From: Solirubrobacter sp963736505
GTDB taxonomy: Bacteria > Actinomycetota > Thermoleophilia > Solirubrobacterales > Solirubrobacteraceae
Direction of reading: 5' to 3'
NCBI GenBank assembly: GCA_963736505.1
Contig: CAVTOZ010000003.1
Span: forward strand, 248,001 to 312,000
DNA: 64,000 nucleotides
Shown here: positions 18,221-26,477 of the stretch, piece after piece
How the letters are laid out: the number at the start of each line of letters is the position of its first letter
Position numbering within the stretch: position 1 is the first letter of the stretch
Translations under genes and position numbers: made by a program
The notes under the pieces: generated by a model
Seen by the model: only the letters and a program-made list of their open reading frames with translations
Database searches by the model: none
What the model was told of the DNA's origin: nothing

Positions 18221-19006
18221 TCAGTCCTTTCGTGCCACGTCGGGGGCGAACAGTGAGCCGAGGGTCCAGCGAGCGCGGAGTGGGACGACGATCACCGGGC
18301 ATGCAGCGGCACGGATGACTCGGCCGGACACGCCGCCGAGGAGCACCGCCGTGAGCGCCCGATACCCGCGGGAGCCGATCACCAGGATGTCGACCGTGTC
18401 CGTCAGCGCGATCAGGACGTCGGCGGGACGGCCGACGTGGAGCGTCCCCTCGGATCGCAGCGTTGAGCTTAGGCGTGCGACTCGCGCATTGAGCGTCCGC
18501 TTCGCTTGGGCGCGGATCGATGCGTCGATCTCGGGGAGGTTGAGCGGCAGTTCCCCACTGTGGTACAGGTGTGACAGCGGTTCGACGACGTTCATCACCT
18601 TCAGCGAGGCCGACAGCGCGAGCGCGAGCTCCTCCGCGGCGCCGAGCGAGGCTTCACCGTCGTCGGTGGGAAGATAGGCGCAGCCGACCACCGATCGCTG
18701 TCGCGACCTGCGGCGTCGGTAGCCGCGCGGCACGACGGCCACGGGGCACGGTGCCCGGTGCAGCAGACGCTCGGGGTTGCTGCCGGGCAGGACCCTTCCG
18801 AGCCGGCCGGCGTCGCCGGAGTCGACCACGATGAGGCCGGCGCCCTCCTGTTCTGCGGTCTCTTGGATGCTACGGGCGCCCGACCTGCCTGCAAGCCGAC
18901 TCAGCTTGACGTCGCCGAATGACGCGGCGACGGCGAGCGCGCTCCCGAAGGATACGGCGTCGTCCCATCCCGCCGAGTCACTGACGCCGATGAGGATCTT
19001 GCTCAT
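18221..19006 (-). CDS. Universal stress protein, two-domain
   Basis: 261 residues. Begins MSKILIGVSDSAGWDDAV. The first domain is short and has lost much of its ATP loop (LIVVDSGDAGRLGRVLPGSN). The second ends in a good signature, LVIGSRGYRALTAVLLGGVS, and CPVIVVPLRARW. It leads a two-gene USP operon with the gene at 17453. It diverges from another USP gene at 19254 with about 250 bp between, where I see no operator of the 23-bp or DosR-like type. Confidence 0.88.
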   Translation of the reverse strand: MSKILIGVSDSAGWDDAVSFGSALAVAASFGDVKLSRLAGRSGARSIQETAEQEGAGLIVVDSGDAGRLGRVLPGSNPERLLHRAPCPVAVVPRGYRRRRSRQRSVVGCAYLPTDDGEASLGAAEELALALSASLKVMNVVEPLSHLYHSGELPLNLPEIDASIRAQAKRTLNARVARLSSTLRSEGTLHVGRPADVLIALTDTVDILVIGSRGYRALTAVLLGGVSGRVIRAAACPVIVVPLRARWTLGSLFAPDVARKD

Positions 19007-19253
19007 GCGCTGTGTCTCTCTTGCTGGTCGATGTCACCTGCCATCGTCGCGTTGCGGCGCGGTCGCGGGCATCGGGCCGAGCTTGCAGTTGAACTCGGTG
19101 AACACCCCACGCTCGCGTCGATCCTGTCGAACTGGATCGCTCGTGTGCGAGCAAGCTGCAGCCCGCGCGAGGCTCAGTTGCACGCCCGTCTCCATCGACG
19201 CAGAAGCAGAACGCGACCAGGCTGAGCCATCACACGTCGCAGAAAGGACACCG

Positions 19254-19706
19254 ATGTTCCGTCGACTTCTCGTCGCCGTCGATGGGTCACCGCACGCCCA
19301 GCGTGCCCTGTCGGAGGCCATCGAACTCGCCCATGCGAACAACGGAACCCTCACCGTGATGGCCGTTGCGCCCGAGCCTGCGGTGTGGGCCTTCAGCGGT
19401 TACGACGCGCCGGTCAACGTGGATCGGCTCAGCAAGCAGATCGAGCGGGACTATCAGGCCATGCTCGACGCCGCGATCGCAACCGTGCCCGTCGATCTTC
19501 CGGTCACTAAGATCCTGAAGCGAGGCGCCGCCGGTCCAGCGATCGTCGACGAGGCCAACGCGGGCGGTCACGACTTGGTGGTCATGGGCTCACGCGGGCG
19601 TGGAGAGCTGCGCTCACTCCTTCTGGGAAGCGTCAGCCACCGCGTCCTGCAGGCAAGCCGCGTGCCGGTGCTCGTGGTCCACGTGGAATCACCGCCGCGT
19701 GGCTGA
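19254..19706 (+). CDS. Universal stress protein, single domain
   Basis: 150 residues, start ATG 19254 after AGAAAGGA. Complete single Usp domain: MFRRLLVAVDGSPHAQRALS, then the ATP signature VVMGSRGRGELRSLLLGSVS and VPVLVVHVES. Very close in sequence to the USP at 27684-28181 (shared opening MFRR-L-VA-DGS and the same SRGRGELRSLLLGSVSH), which suggests recent duplication. Its 3' end overlaps the convergent DUF488 gene by 18 bases. Confidence 0.95.
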   Translation: MFRRLLVAVDGSPHAQRALSEAIELAHANNGTLTVMAVAPEPAVWAFSGYDAPVNVDRLSKQIERDYQAMLDAAIATVPVDLPVTKILKRGAAGPAIVDEANAGGHDLVVMGSRGRGELRSLLLGSVSHRVLQASRVPVLVVHVESPPRG

Positions 19707-20060
19707 GCCGGGCAAACCGCGGCGCAGTACCTCAGCGAGTACGACGGCGTCGTTGTGCTCGGCGTCGCGGGCCGAGTAGACGAGGGTCAACGTTCCCTCC
19801 CGTGCGCGGCGGCGCAACCCTGCGAGCCGCGAACGTTCGCCGCCGAGCTCCTCGATGTAGCGCCGGCGAAACTCTTCGAACCGATCTGGCTCGTGGCCGA
19901 ACCACTGCCGCAGCTCCGTGCTCGGCGGCAGCTCGCGATCCCATTCATCGAGCGCGGCTCGCTCACGTGTAAGTCCGCGGGGCCAGAGACGATCGATCAG
20001 CACGCGATAGCCGTCCTCCGGTTCAGCAGGCTCGTACGCGCGTTTGAGCCGAACGTCCAT
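19689..20060 (-). CDS. DUF488 family protein
   Basis: 123 residues. The hallmark RVLIDRLWPRGLTRERA is present, followed by WDRELPPSTELRQWFGHEPD and LTLVYSARDAEHNDAVVL, which is the whole DUF488 domain. Function unknown; members are often near stress and redox genes. Single gene, converging with the USP gene. Confidence 0.92.
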   Translation of the reverse strand: MDVRLKRAYEPAEPEDGYRVLIDRLWPRGLTRERAALDEWDRELPPSTELRQWFGHEPDRFEEFRRRYIEELGGERSRLAGLRRRAREGTLTLVYSARDAEHNDAVVLAEVLRRGLPGSATRR

Positions 20061-20221
20061 GGTTCCTCCTTTTGACGAGCGCTATAGACGACCCCGCCGC
20101 GGTCATCGCCTGGCAATGGACGGACGTCGCATCGTCCTCCCGCGTCAGCTCCGTGCCGGATCTTACGTTCGGCGCGCGAGGTCCCTGCCTCAGACGCCGT
20201 CGCCCGGGTCCGATAGGTCGA

Positions 20222-21706
20222 TCAGTACGCGCCGCGGCCCGAGATCACGGCCGGGAGCGTAGCGAGAAGGATCTCGATGTCGCGGGCCAGCGACCAGCCG
20301 GCGACGTACTGGTAATCGAACTTGATCATGTCCTGGAACGGGATGTGCGAGCGCCCCGAGATCTGCCACGGGCCGGTCAGGCCCGGGCGCAGGTCGGCGC
20401 GCCGCGTCTGCCATTCCTCGCTCAGCGCGGCGTGCTCGGCGAGCACGAGCGGGCGCGGGCCGACGAGGCTCATGTCGCCCTTGAGGACGTTGATCAGCTG
20501 CGGCGCCTCGTCGAGCGAGAAGCGGCGGATGAAGCGGCCGACGGCCGTGATGCGATCGTCGTCCGGGCGCTTGACGATCGCGCCGTCGTCGCGCACCAGC
20601 ACGGTCGAGTCGACCTTCATCGAGCGGAACTTGTACAGCCGGAAGAAGCGGCCGCCGCGGCCGGAGCGCTGCTGGACGAAGAAGATCCCGCCGCGCGAGT
20701 TGAGCTTGATCGCGGCGGCGACGGCGAGCAGCAGCGGCGAGAGCACGAGCAGCACGACGGAGGCGCCGACGATGTCGAGCCCGCGCTTGGTCAGGCGCGA
20801 CAGCGACGTCAGCGACGGCTGCTGGATCGAGAGCAGCGGCATGCCGCCGACGAGCTCGATCGTGCGGGCGCCGTCCATGAACTCGAACAGCCGCGGCACG
20901 ATGTCGACCGTGACGCCCCTGTCGCGGCAGATCCGGATGCAGCGCAGCAGGTCCTCATGGCTGGCGCGCGAGAACGCGATCATGACGCGATCGACGCGGC
21001 CGAAGGTGATCAGGTCCGCGAGCGAGTCCAGCGTGCCGAGGCGCGGGATCCCGAGCTCGCCGGGATGGTGCACGTCGTCGTCGATGAAGCCGACGGCGTC
21101 CAGGCCGAGCTCCTGATGGCGCTGGAGCCGGTCGACGAGCTGCTTGGCCACATCGCCCGAGCCGAGGATCAGCGTGCGCTGACGCAGGCCCGGGACTCGA
21201 TGCAACCCGATCCGTGCGGCGGCGCGGCCCAAGCCGGCGCCCGCGCCGGTGACGGCGCCGGCGAGCAGAGCGCCCGGGACCGGATGCGGCGCGTCGAGCG
21301 CGCTCAGCGCGGCGAACACGGGCCAGGAGACGAGCAGCGCGGTGACGGCCAGGCGCGGCGCCTCGCCGACGCCGGACGCCCACGTACGCAGGTCGTCGGC
21401 CGCATAGAGGCCGCAGATGTACGCGAGCACGGGCCAGCCGAGACCGATGGCAAGCGCGACGACCGGAACCTTGTCCCACCCGAGGCCGGCGACGAGCGCG
21501 ACGAACGCGCCGGTGACCGAACCCGAGATGATGTCGGCGCTGAGCAGCTGGCGGCGCAACTGCGCGTTGCGACGCCCGGCCTCCGGTTGGAGGCCGACGA
21601 ACGCCTCACCGAGGACGTCCGTGGGGACGCTCAGACTTGCAGCGGTTTCTGCCGATGTCGCGTTCGTGCCAAGCCTCGATCGGCGTGATAGGGGCGGTCC
21701 TTTCAC
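20222..21706 (-). CDS. Polyprenyl-phosphate sugar-1-phosphate transferase (exopolysaccharide initiating enzyme)
   Basis: 494 residues. N-terminal membrane region (roughly residues 50-165), a CoA-binding-like Rossmann segment (TLILGSGDVAKQLVDRLQ, LDAVGFIDDDVHHPGELG), one further helix (LDIVGASVVLLVLSPLLLAV), then the catalytic bacterial-transferase domain: FFVQQRSGRGGRFFRLYKFR, FSLDEAPQLINVLKGDMSL and VGPRPLVLAEH. It moves a hexose-1-phosphate onto undecaprenyl phosphate to start exopolysaccharide synthesis. No other polysaccharide genes are adjacent. The start is a GTG that overlaps the stop of the upstream AhpD-like gene (GTGA). Confidence 0.92.
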   Translation of the reverse strand: MKGPPLSRRSRLGTNATSAETAASLSVPTDVLGEAFVGLQPEAGRRNAQLRRQLLSADIISGSVTGAFVALVAGLGWDKVPVVALAIGLGWPVLAYICGLYAADDLRTWASGVGEAPRLAVTALLVSWPVFAALSALDAPHPVPGALLAGAVTGAGAGLGRAAARIGLHRVPGLRQRTLILGSGDVAKQLVDRLQRHQELGLDAVGFIDDDVHHPGELGIPRLGTLDSLADLITFGRVDRVMIAFSRASHEDLLRCIRICRDRGVTVDIVPRLFEFMDGARTIELVGGMPLLSIQQPSLTSLSRLTKRGLDIVGASVVLLVLSPLLLAVAAAIKLNSRGGIFFVQQRSGRGGRFFRLYKFRSMKVDSTVLVRDDGAIVKRPDDDRITAVGRFIRRFSLDEAPQLINVLKGDMSLVGPRPLVLAEHAALSEEWQTRRADLRPGLTGPWQISGRSHIPFQDMIKFDYQYVAGWSLARDIEILLATLPAVISGRGAY

Positions 21707-22192
21707 CCGTCGCCGGAGGCGCCGTCGAGTGCCCGCTCGCGACCGTGCGGAGACACGTAGTCGCCGACTGGCGAGCGCAGACCGACCGCGAACCGGTTCC
21801 AGCCGTTGATCGCCACGATCGCCAGAGTCAGCGCGACGATCTCCTCCTCGGCGAACTGCTCCTCGAGTTGCTGGAAGACGCTGTCCGATGCGCCGCCGTC
21901 CGCAAGCTGCGTCAACGCCTCACACCAGGCCAGCGCGGCACGCTCGCGGTCGCTGTAGAACGGTGCCTCCCGCCACGCGCTTAGGACGTGCAACCGCTGC
22001 TCGCGCTCACCACGAGCGCGAGCATCCTTTGGAGTGCATGTCGAGGCAATGGGCGCACCGGTTGATCTGTGACGCGCGCATCTTGACGAGCTCGAGCAGC
22101 TCAGGCTCCAGTGAGCTGTGCCCGATAGCGACCTCGAGCCCGCTCATGGCGCGCATCGCCTCCGGAAACACGTGGCGATAGTCGATTCTCAT
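21703..22192 (-). pseudogene. Carboxymuconolactone decarboxylase/AhpD-like protein, frameshifted
   Basis: From ATG 22192 the product reads MRIDYRHVFPEAMRAMSGLE, then MRASQINRCAHCLDMHSK with the redox CxxC. One extra G at about 22023 breaks the frame. The next frame continues as DARARGEREQRLHVLSAW, then FQQLEEQFAEEEIVALTLA and INGWNRFAVGLRS, and ends at 21703. Without that base it would be a normal protein of about 163 residues in the AhpD superfamily (peroxidase-reductase-like). The rest is well preserved, so either a recent mutation or an assembly error. Confidence 0.8.
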
Positions 22193-22436
22193 AGTCCGTG
22201 GCCTTTCTCGTCTCAACGGCGACGACATCGATTCGTGGAGATCGCCGACGGCGGTCGCGTCGAGCCGGCGGGCGGAAGCCGATCAGCGTTCGGCTCATGC
22301 TCGCCAGCGTGCTACCGATTACCGGGCTCGGCAATCGGCTCAAGGTTGCACGCAACGGTCGGCGCGACCCCATCCGCGTCTTGCACGGTGCGAGCCAGAG
22401 CAGTTCGGCGCTTCGTGCCCGCGACGGTGGTGCTGA

Positions 22437-23399
22437 TCATCGGCCTTCCTCGGTTGCGATAGCGCGTTCGCGGTCGCCACACAGCGATCGTCTGGGCGGC
22501 GAAACATCCGTGACGGGGTCGCGGTCGACGAGGCTCGCCTTGAGCTTGCGACGGGCGTCGTGGAGCGTCTTGTAGAGCGCTCCTGCGGTGGTGTCGAGCC
22601 GCCGGGCGAGATCCTCGGTCGGCGTACCCTCGATCGTTAGAGCGATCAAGACCTCGCGCTGATGCACGGTCAGCTCCTCAGAAATCAGGCGGACGAGCGT
22701 TCGGGCTGACTCTCTCGCGACGCAGCGCTCATGCGGTGAGTCATCGCGGGCGGGCCACATCCGCGCATGATCGAGGCCAAGCTCGATCGGGAGCTCGCGG
22801 CCGCGCCCTAGTCGCCGGCGGATCTTGGCCGGCGCTTCGCGTTGCGCGAACCGCCGTGCCCAGGTGGTGAAGAGGCTGTCACCGCGGAACCGGTCGAGTT
22901 TGGCCAGGATGGCCACTACAGCGTCATCGGCGGCTTGGACGGCAAGATCGTCGAGATCACCGCCTGACGGGTGTGCAAGCGGCGCCGTTCGCCGCCGGAC
23001 TTCGAATCCAGCCTCACGGAGAACCAGCGCATGGAGACGACGAATCGCGTCGTCACGACGAAACCCGACCGACTGAAGAGCCTCGACCCAGGCCTGCGAT
23101 TCCCTATCCAGGCGCCGAACGCGGGCCCGATCTGAGTCTCGGCGAGACCCGAGGACGACGCCGACCAGCGAGGGTGACCCACGGCAGGGAATCGGATCGC
23201 TGGACGGCGCGACGTTGTGCTCAGGGATACTGCGGACGCGCCGCGGGCTGTTTGCGTTCTCGCCACTCGCCGCGGGAATCGGTGGATCCGGCTCGTCCAC
23301 GGTCGTAGTGCGTGCGAGCAGCGGCCCTCCCAGGCTCAGGTGCCGTACAGCTGTGATCGGGACCGCGAGGCGGCTCGTCTCCGCGGCGGGTGCGGACAT
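22437..23399 (-). CDS. ECF-like RNA polymerase sigma factor
   Basis: 320 residues. The first 90 or so are low-complexity and the true start may lie downstream. Region 2: DDAVVAILAKLDRFRGDSLF and TTWARRFAQREAPAKIRRRL. Region 4: LTVHQREVLIALTIEGTPTE and DLARRLDTTAGALYKTLHDA, a good sigma helix-turn-helix. So it directs RNA polymerase to alternative promoters. No anti-sigma gene is adjacent. An inverted repeat at 23432 lies just upstream. Confidence 0.88.
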   Translation of the reverse strand: MSAPAAETSRLAVPITAVRHLSLGGPLLARTTTVDEPDPPIPAASGENANSPRRVRSIPEHNVAPSSDPIPCRGSPSLVGVVLGSRRDSDRARVRRLDRESQAWVEALQSVGFRRDDAIRRLHALVLREAGFEVRRRTAPLAHPSGGDLDDLAVQAADDAVVAILAKLDRFRGDSLFTTWARRFAQREAPAKIRRRLGRGRELPIELGLDHARMWPARDDSPHERCVARESARTLVRLISEELTVHQREVLIALTIEGTPTEDLARRLDTTAGALYKTLHDARRKLKASLVDRDPVTDVSPPRRSLCGDRERAIATEEGR

Positions 23400-23431
23400 C
23401 GCGTTGTGCTCCTCGGTGGCTTGAACGGATC

Positions 23432-23448
23432 ACACGGGTTCTCCGTGT
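23432..23448. promoter_or_regulatory. Inverted repeat upstream of sigma-factor gene
   Basis: ACACGG and CCGTGT separated by 5 bases, about 35 bp before the start of the sigma gene. The core spacing (arms around 5 bp) recalls the 23-bp operator family but the TTT/AAA ends are missing. Possible operator. Confidence 0.35.
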
Positions 23449-23812
23449 CGGGCTGACGCTCACACGTGCGGGCCGGTGTCCGTATCGGGTCGTGGCCGTA
23501 TCTCTCGCCCGTCGACGGCTCATCCGTGTGACGCGGGGGGCTCGCCGGCCGGCCGGCGTGAAGCACACGCGTGGCCACGGCTCGCCTGCCGGGTGCCGAC
23601 GGACGCAGGCCTCCCGCCTGGTCATCGACGCCCGGTACGTTGGGTGCGTTCCCCTGCTGGGGACGGCGTCATCGGCGTACGCCGTCGCGTCGCCCGGCGA
23701 TGAAGCGGTGGTTCAGCGGTTCGTCGCGGCGATTGAGCTGCCGATCGCCCGGTCCACGTTGTCGCGGTCGTCGCCGACGAGCCCCGGGACATCGTCGCAG
23801 GACGTCTGGAGA
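23449..23812. other. Gap with a possible decayed stress-protein fragment
   Basis: On the plus strand two frames give protein-like runs, SPGDEAVVQRFVAAIELP near 23690-23745, then VHVVAVVADEPRDIVAGRL near 23755-23812. Together they would resemble the first strands of a Usp-type domain broken by a frameshift. No start codon or ribosome site; low confidence. Confidence 0.25.
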
Positions 23813-24163
23813 TCACGACGCTTGCGCGTGATGCGTGTGCTCGGCGGTGTCGAGTGCTAGTGCCGAGTGCGCGTAGGCGCCACCTGCGCGCATCTCCGCT
23901 GCTACCCAGATCGCCTCCATCAGCTCGAACTCTGTTGCGCCCTTGCGCATCGCGGCTTGGGTGTGGCCTCGGATGCAGTACGGGCATTGGGTGACGTGCG
24001 CAACAGCGACTGCGATCAGCTGCTTGGTCTTCTGGTCGAGCGCGCCGTCCGCGAAGACCTGCTTGCTGAATGCCTGAAACGCATCGTGCGTCGCCGGCGC
24101 GAGCTCCTTGCGGCGCTGTGCGAGCTCGTTGGTCACGGTGGGGTAGACGGTCTCGATGGGCAA
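23813..24163 (-). CDS. Carboxymuconolactone decarboxylase/AhpD-like protein
   Basis: 116 residues, full length for the family. HDAFQAFSKQVFADGALDQK leads into LIAVAVAHVTQCPYCIRGHT, which has the redox CxxC followed by His, then MRKGATEFELMEAIWVAAEM. Members act as alkylhydroperoxidase-type or unknown redox enzymes. It lies upstream of the sigma-factor gene on the same strand with about 400 bp between, so it is probably separate from it. Confidence 0.92.
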   Translation of the reverse strand: MPIETVYPTVTNELAQRRKELAPATHDAFQAFSKQVFADGALDQKTKQLIAVAVAHVTQCPYCIRGHTQAAMRKGATEFELMEAIWVAAEMRAGGAYAHSALALDTAEHTHHAQAS

Positions 24164-24292
24164 TGGTTGCCTTTCGCTCAGATGCGTGGTCGGTCGCGCA
24201 GCAGCGCGAGCGTTCGTGCGGTTCGCTGATCGGGCGTAGTCGACGCGCTGGGCGAGCGCCGGTGGTCTTCGCGAACGGCCGTGGCAGGACGT

Positions 24293-25159
24293 TCAGACGC
24301 GCTCAATGCCACCCTTCGCGCGGTCGTGCTCGGGGCGGCGGGTGCGGGCGCGTCCCCGGAGGGTCTCGATCCCCCAAGTGCGCGCGCGCAAGCAGGCGAG
24401 ATGGACGATCTGCGAGTGGTCGACGACCAGATTGACGTCAGGCCCATATGTCTTGACGCACCAGCCGAAGACCTCGGCGTCGGCCGCCTCGAACATCACC
24501 TTGTCGCTGCCGAACGCCGAGACGATCTCGGTGACGACGTCGCTGCGCCGGCCTCCGATCCCTTCGGTGTTGGCTTCTGACTCGATCATCGTCATGGACG
24601 CGCCCGCGTCGAGCGCACGCCGCGCGATCTCGATCACGCGCCTGATGCCCGCCGGCTCGAGCTCCTCGGGAGCAACGACGCCATCGGCCTGGCATCTGAA
24701 AGCGAGCCTGGCTCGCATCCCTGCCTTATGCGCGCGCTCGAACAGTCGCAACAGGTCGTCTGGGCGGATGGGCGCGAAGCCGGCCGAGATCTCGACGATG
24801 TCAACGCCACGTCGTGCGCATGCATCGACGTAGCGCTCGAAAGCGTCCGCGCCGCCGGCGAGGACGGGCTCGACGACACCGCCTGCACAGACCAGCACGG
24901 CGTGACGATGGGCGGTGCGGACGATCGAGCGCAGCGAGTCCTCGGGCAGCCGCATGAGCGATCCGCCGGAGAATCTGAGGCTGTCGACATGGTCACCCAT
25001 CGCGTCGAGCAGGTCGCTGAGGTATCCGCTGCCCATCACGGTGTAGTACGGGCCGCGGATCTCGGTGACGCCACGGGTGCGTGGCTTCGACGGTCGATGG
25101 TCGGTCTGCAGGAACGAGAACGCGAGGTCAGGCTGCGTTGTGACCGCGGCGACAGTCAT
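24293..25159 (-). CDS. Phosphosulfolactate synthase-like protein (ComA family)
   Basis: 288 residues from ATG 25159, about where the homologous region begins (FSFLQTDHRPSKPRTRGVTE). The signature IRGPYYTVMGSGYLSDLLD is typical of ComA, followed by VDSLRFSGGSLMRLPEDSLR, VDIVEISAGFAPIRPDDLL, ALDAGASMTMIESEANTEG and VMFEAADAEVFGWCVKTYG. ComA adds sulfite to phosphoenolpyruvate in coenzyme M synthesis. Bacterial and plant relatives (such as the heat-stress protein HSA32) often have other or unknown roles. Standing among USPs, with an operator copy about 130 bp upstream, a stress role is plausible. Confidence 0.85.
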   Translation of the reverse strand: MTVAAVTTQPDLAFSFLQTDHRPSKPRTRGVTEIRGPYYTVMGSGYLSDLLDAMGDHVDSLRFSGGSLMRLPEDSLRSIVRTAHRHAVLVCAGGVVEPVLAGGADAFERYVDACARRGVDIVEISAGFAPIRPDDLLRLFERAHKAGMRARLAFRCQADGVVAPEELEPAGIRRVIEIARRALDAGASMTMIESEANTEGIGGRRSDVVTEIVSAFGSDKVMFEAADAEVFGWCVKTYGPDVNLVVDHSQIVHLACLRARTWGIETLRGRARTRRPEHDRAKGGIERV

Positions 25160-25292
25160 GACGACGCCTCCCGGCCGGGTGTCAGGCGTCGGGGGCGAGG
25201 TCGGTGGCCGGTAGCACGCATCACGCTGATCGAACTGATCAAGGCGGGCTCCTTTCATGCTCGCGTACCGCAGTCGAACGGCTCACGGCGAC

Positions 25293-25315
25293 TTTTCACA
25301 GTCTTGCTGTGTAAA
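25293..25315. promoter_or_regulatory. 23-bp inverted repeat, operator family copy 3
   Basis: Left arm TTTTCACAG, 5-bp spacer, right arm CTGTGTAAA; eight of nine positions complementary. It lies between the divergent phosphosulfolactate-synthase-like gene and the USP gene at 25507, and may serve one or both. Confidence 0.7.
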
Positions 25316-25392
25316 GGCTATCGCATCGAAGCGCCTCCGTCGCGACGACAACGCATCGAGCGTTGCCGACTGCGCCCGGTCACTCACGAACC

Positions 25393-25421
25393 GGTAAGGA
25401 CTTCCGGCTCACGGACGCTGG
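25393..25421. promoter_or_regulatory. DosR/DevR-like box, copy 2
   Basis: Identical over 29 bases to 14493-14521; core AAGGACTTCCGGCTC. It lies about 85 bp before the USP start at 25507. USP genes are classic DosR targets in mycobacteria, which supports the reading, though no DosR gene is in the window. Confidence 0.6.
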
Positions 25422-25506
25422 AGAGGCGAACGTTCCGCCTATTGACGATCACCGGGCCCACGGGAGCCGCCGGGGACCGCCAGCATCCGCCAGTGAAGGA
25501 GCAACC

Positions 25507-26445
25507 ATGAGCCAGTCGGAAATCGGAGTCGCGGATTCTCGTCAGGTCGAGCGCAGGCGATCGATCGACCGGCTGCTGTTCGTCGCCGACGCAGCCGTCG
25601 CGGACGTCGATCAGCTTCCGTCCGCCGTGCGCGCCGTGATCGACTCCGCGGCCGAGATCTACGTGATCACGCCAACGCTGCCCGGTCGGCTCGCGTGGCT
25701 CGCCGACGATGTCGATCGCTTTCGGCATGTTGCCGACGACCGCCTCGACCTCGTACTGGAGCACATGCGCTCGATCGGAGCGCACGCCTCGGGTCTGGCG
25801 GGCCGCGGCAGCGTTTCGCTGGTCATCGCGGACGCCGTCGCAGAGTTCAAGCCGAACCATGTGCTGATCGCACTGCGCAGCCCGGAGGACGCCAACTGGC
25901 AGGAGCGCAGGCTGAGCGAGCACCTCGAGCAACGCTTTCGCCTACCCGTCACGACTTATGCGGTGGATCGTCGCGGCCACACGCGGGTCGCTGTCGGGCC
26001 GGTGCTCCTGTGTTACGACGGGTCAGACGATGCGACGCACGCGATCGAACGCGCCGGCGAATTGCTGGCCGGTCGGCGTGCGCTGGTGGTGACCGTGTGG
26101 CAGCCGACCGGACCCCTCGGCAGTCTTGCCTGGTCAGGCGCCACCGAAAGCATGGACACCTTCGTCGAGGCCGACCGGGCAGCCGCCGAGCGCGCCGGCC
26201 GTCTCGTCGACGAGGGCGTCCGTATCGCAAACGAGGCCGGCCTGGACGCCGAAGCGGCACCGGTCGAGGCGACCGGCCCCGTCTGGACGACCATCCTCGA
26301 GATCGCCGACCGCCACGACGCGGCAACGATCGTGATGGGCACCCGAGGGTTGACCCACTTGCGCTCGATGCTGCTGGGGAGCGTGTCCAGCGCGGTCGTC
26401 CAACACGCCGCCCGTCCGGCTCTGGTCATCCCTCGACCCAGGTAG
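25507..26445 (+). CDS. Universal stress protein with divergent N-terminal domain
   Basis: 312 residues, ATG after GAAGGAG. The C-terminal Usp domain is complete: PVLLCYDGSDDATHAIERAG to IVMGTRGLTHLRSMLLGSVS and ARPALVIPRP. The N-terminal half (IDRLLFVADAAVADVDQLPS, then YVITPTLPGRLAWL and HVLIALRSPEDANWQ) looks like a Usp-type domain without the ATP loop. Two regulatory elements precede it, the 23-bp inverted repeat and the DosR-like box. It converges with the FAD gene at 26478. Confidence 0.92.
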   Translation: MSQSEIGVADSRQVERRRSIDRLLFVADAAVADVDQLPSAVRAVIDSAAEIYVITPTLPGRLAWLADDVDRFRHVADDRLDLVLEHMRSIGAHASGLAGRGSVSLVIADAVAEFKPNHVLIALRSPEDANWQERRLSEHLEQRFRLPVTTYAVDRRGHTRVAVGPVLLCYDGSDDATHAIERAGELLAGRRALVVTVWQPTGPLGSLAWSGATESMDTFVEADRAAAERAGRLVDEGVRIANEAGLDAEAAPVEATGPVWTTILEIADRHDAATIVMGTRGLTHLRSMLLGSVSSAVVQHAARPALVIPRPR

Positions 26446-26477
26446 AGCTCGAACACCGTGCCCCCGCGGCGGGTCGA

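Noticed and set aside
25293..25315. The 23-bp repeat as a CRP or FNR site
   Set aside because: CRP sites are TGTGA and TCACA around 6 bases, FNR TTGAT and ATCAA around 4. Here the arms are in the opposite order (CACAG then CTGTG) around 5 bases.
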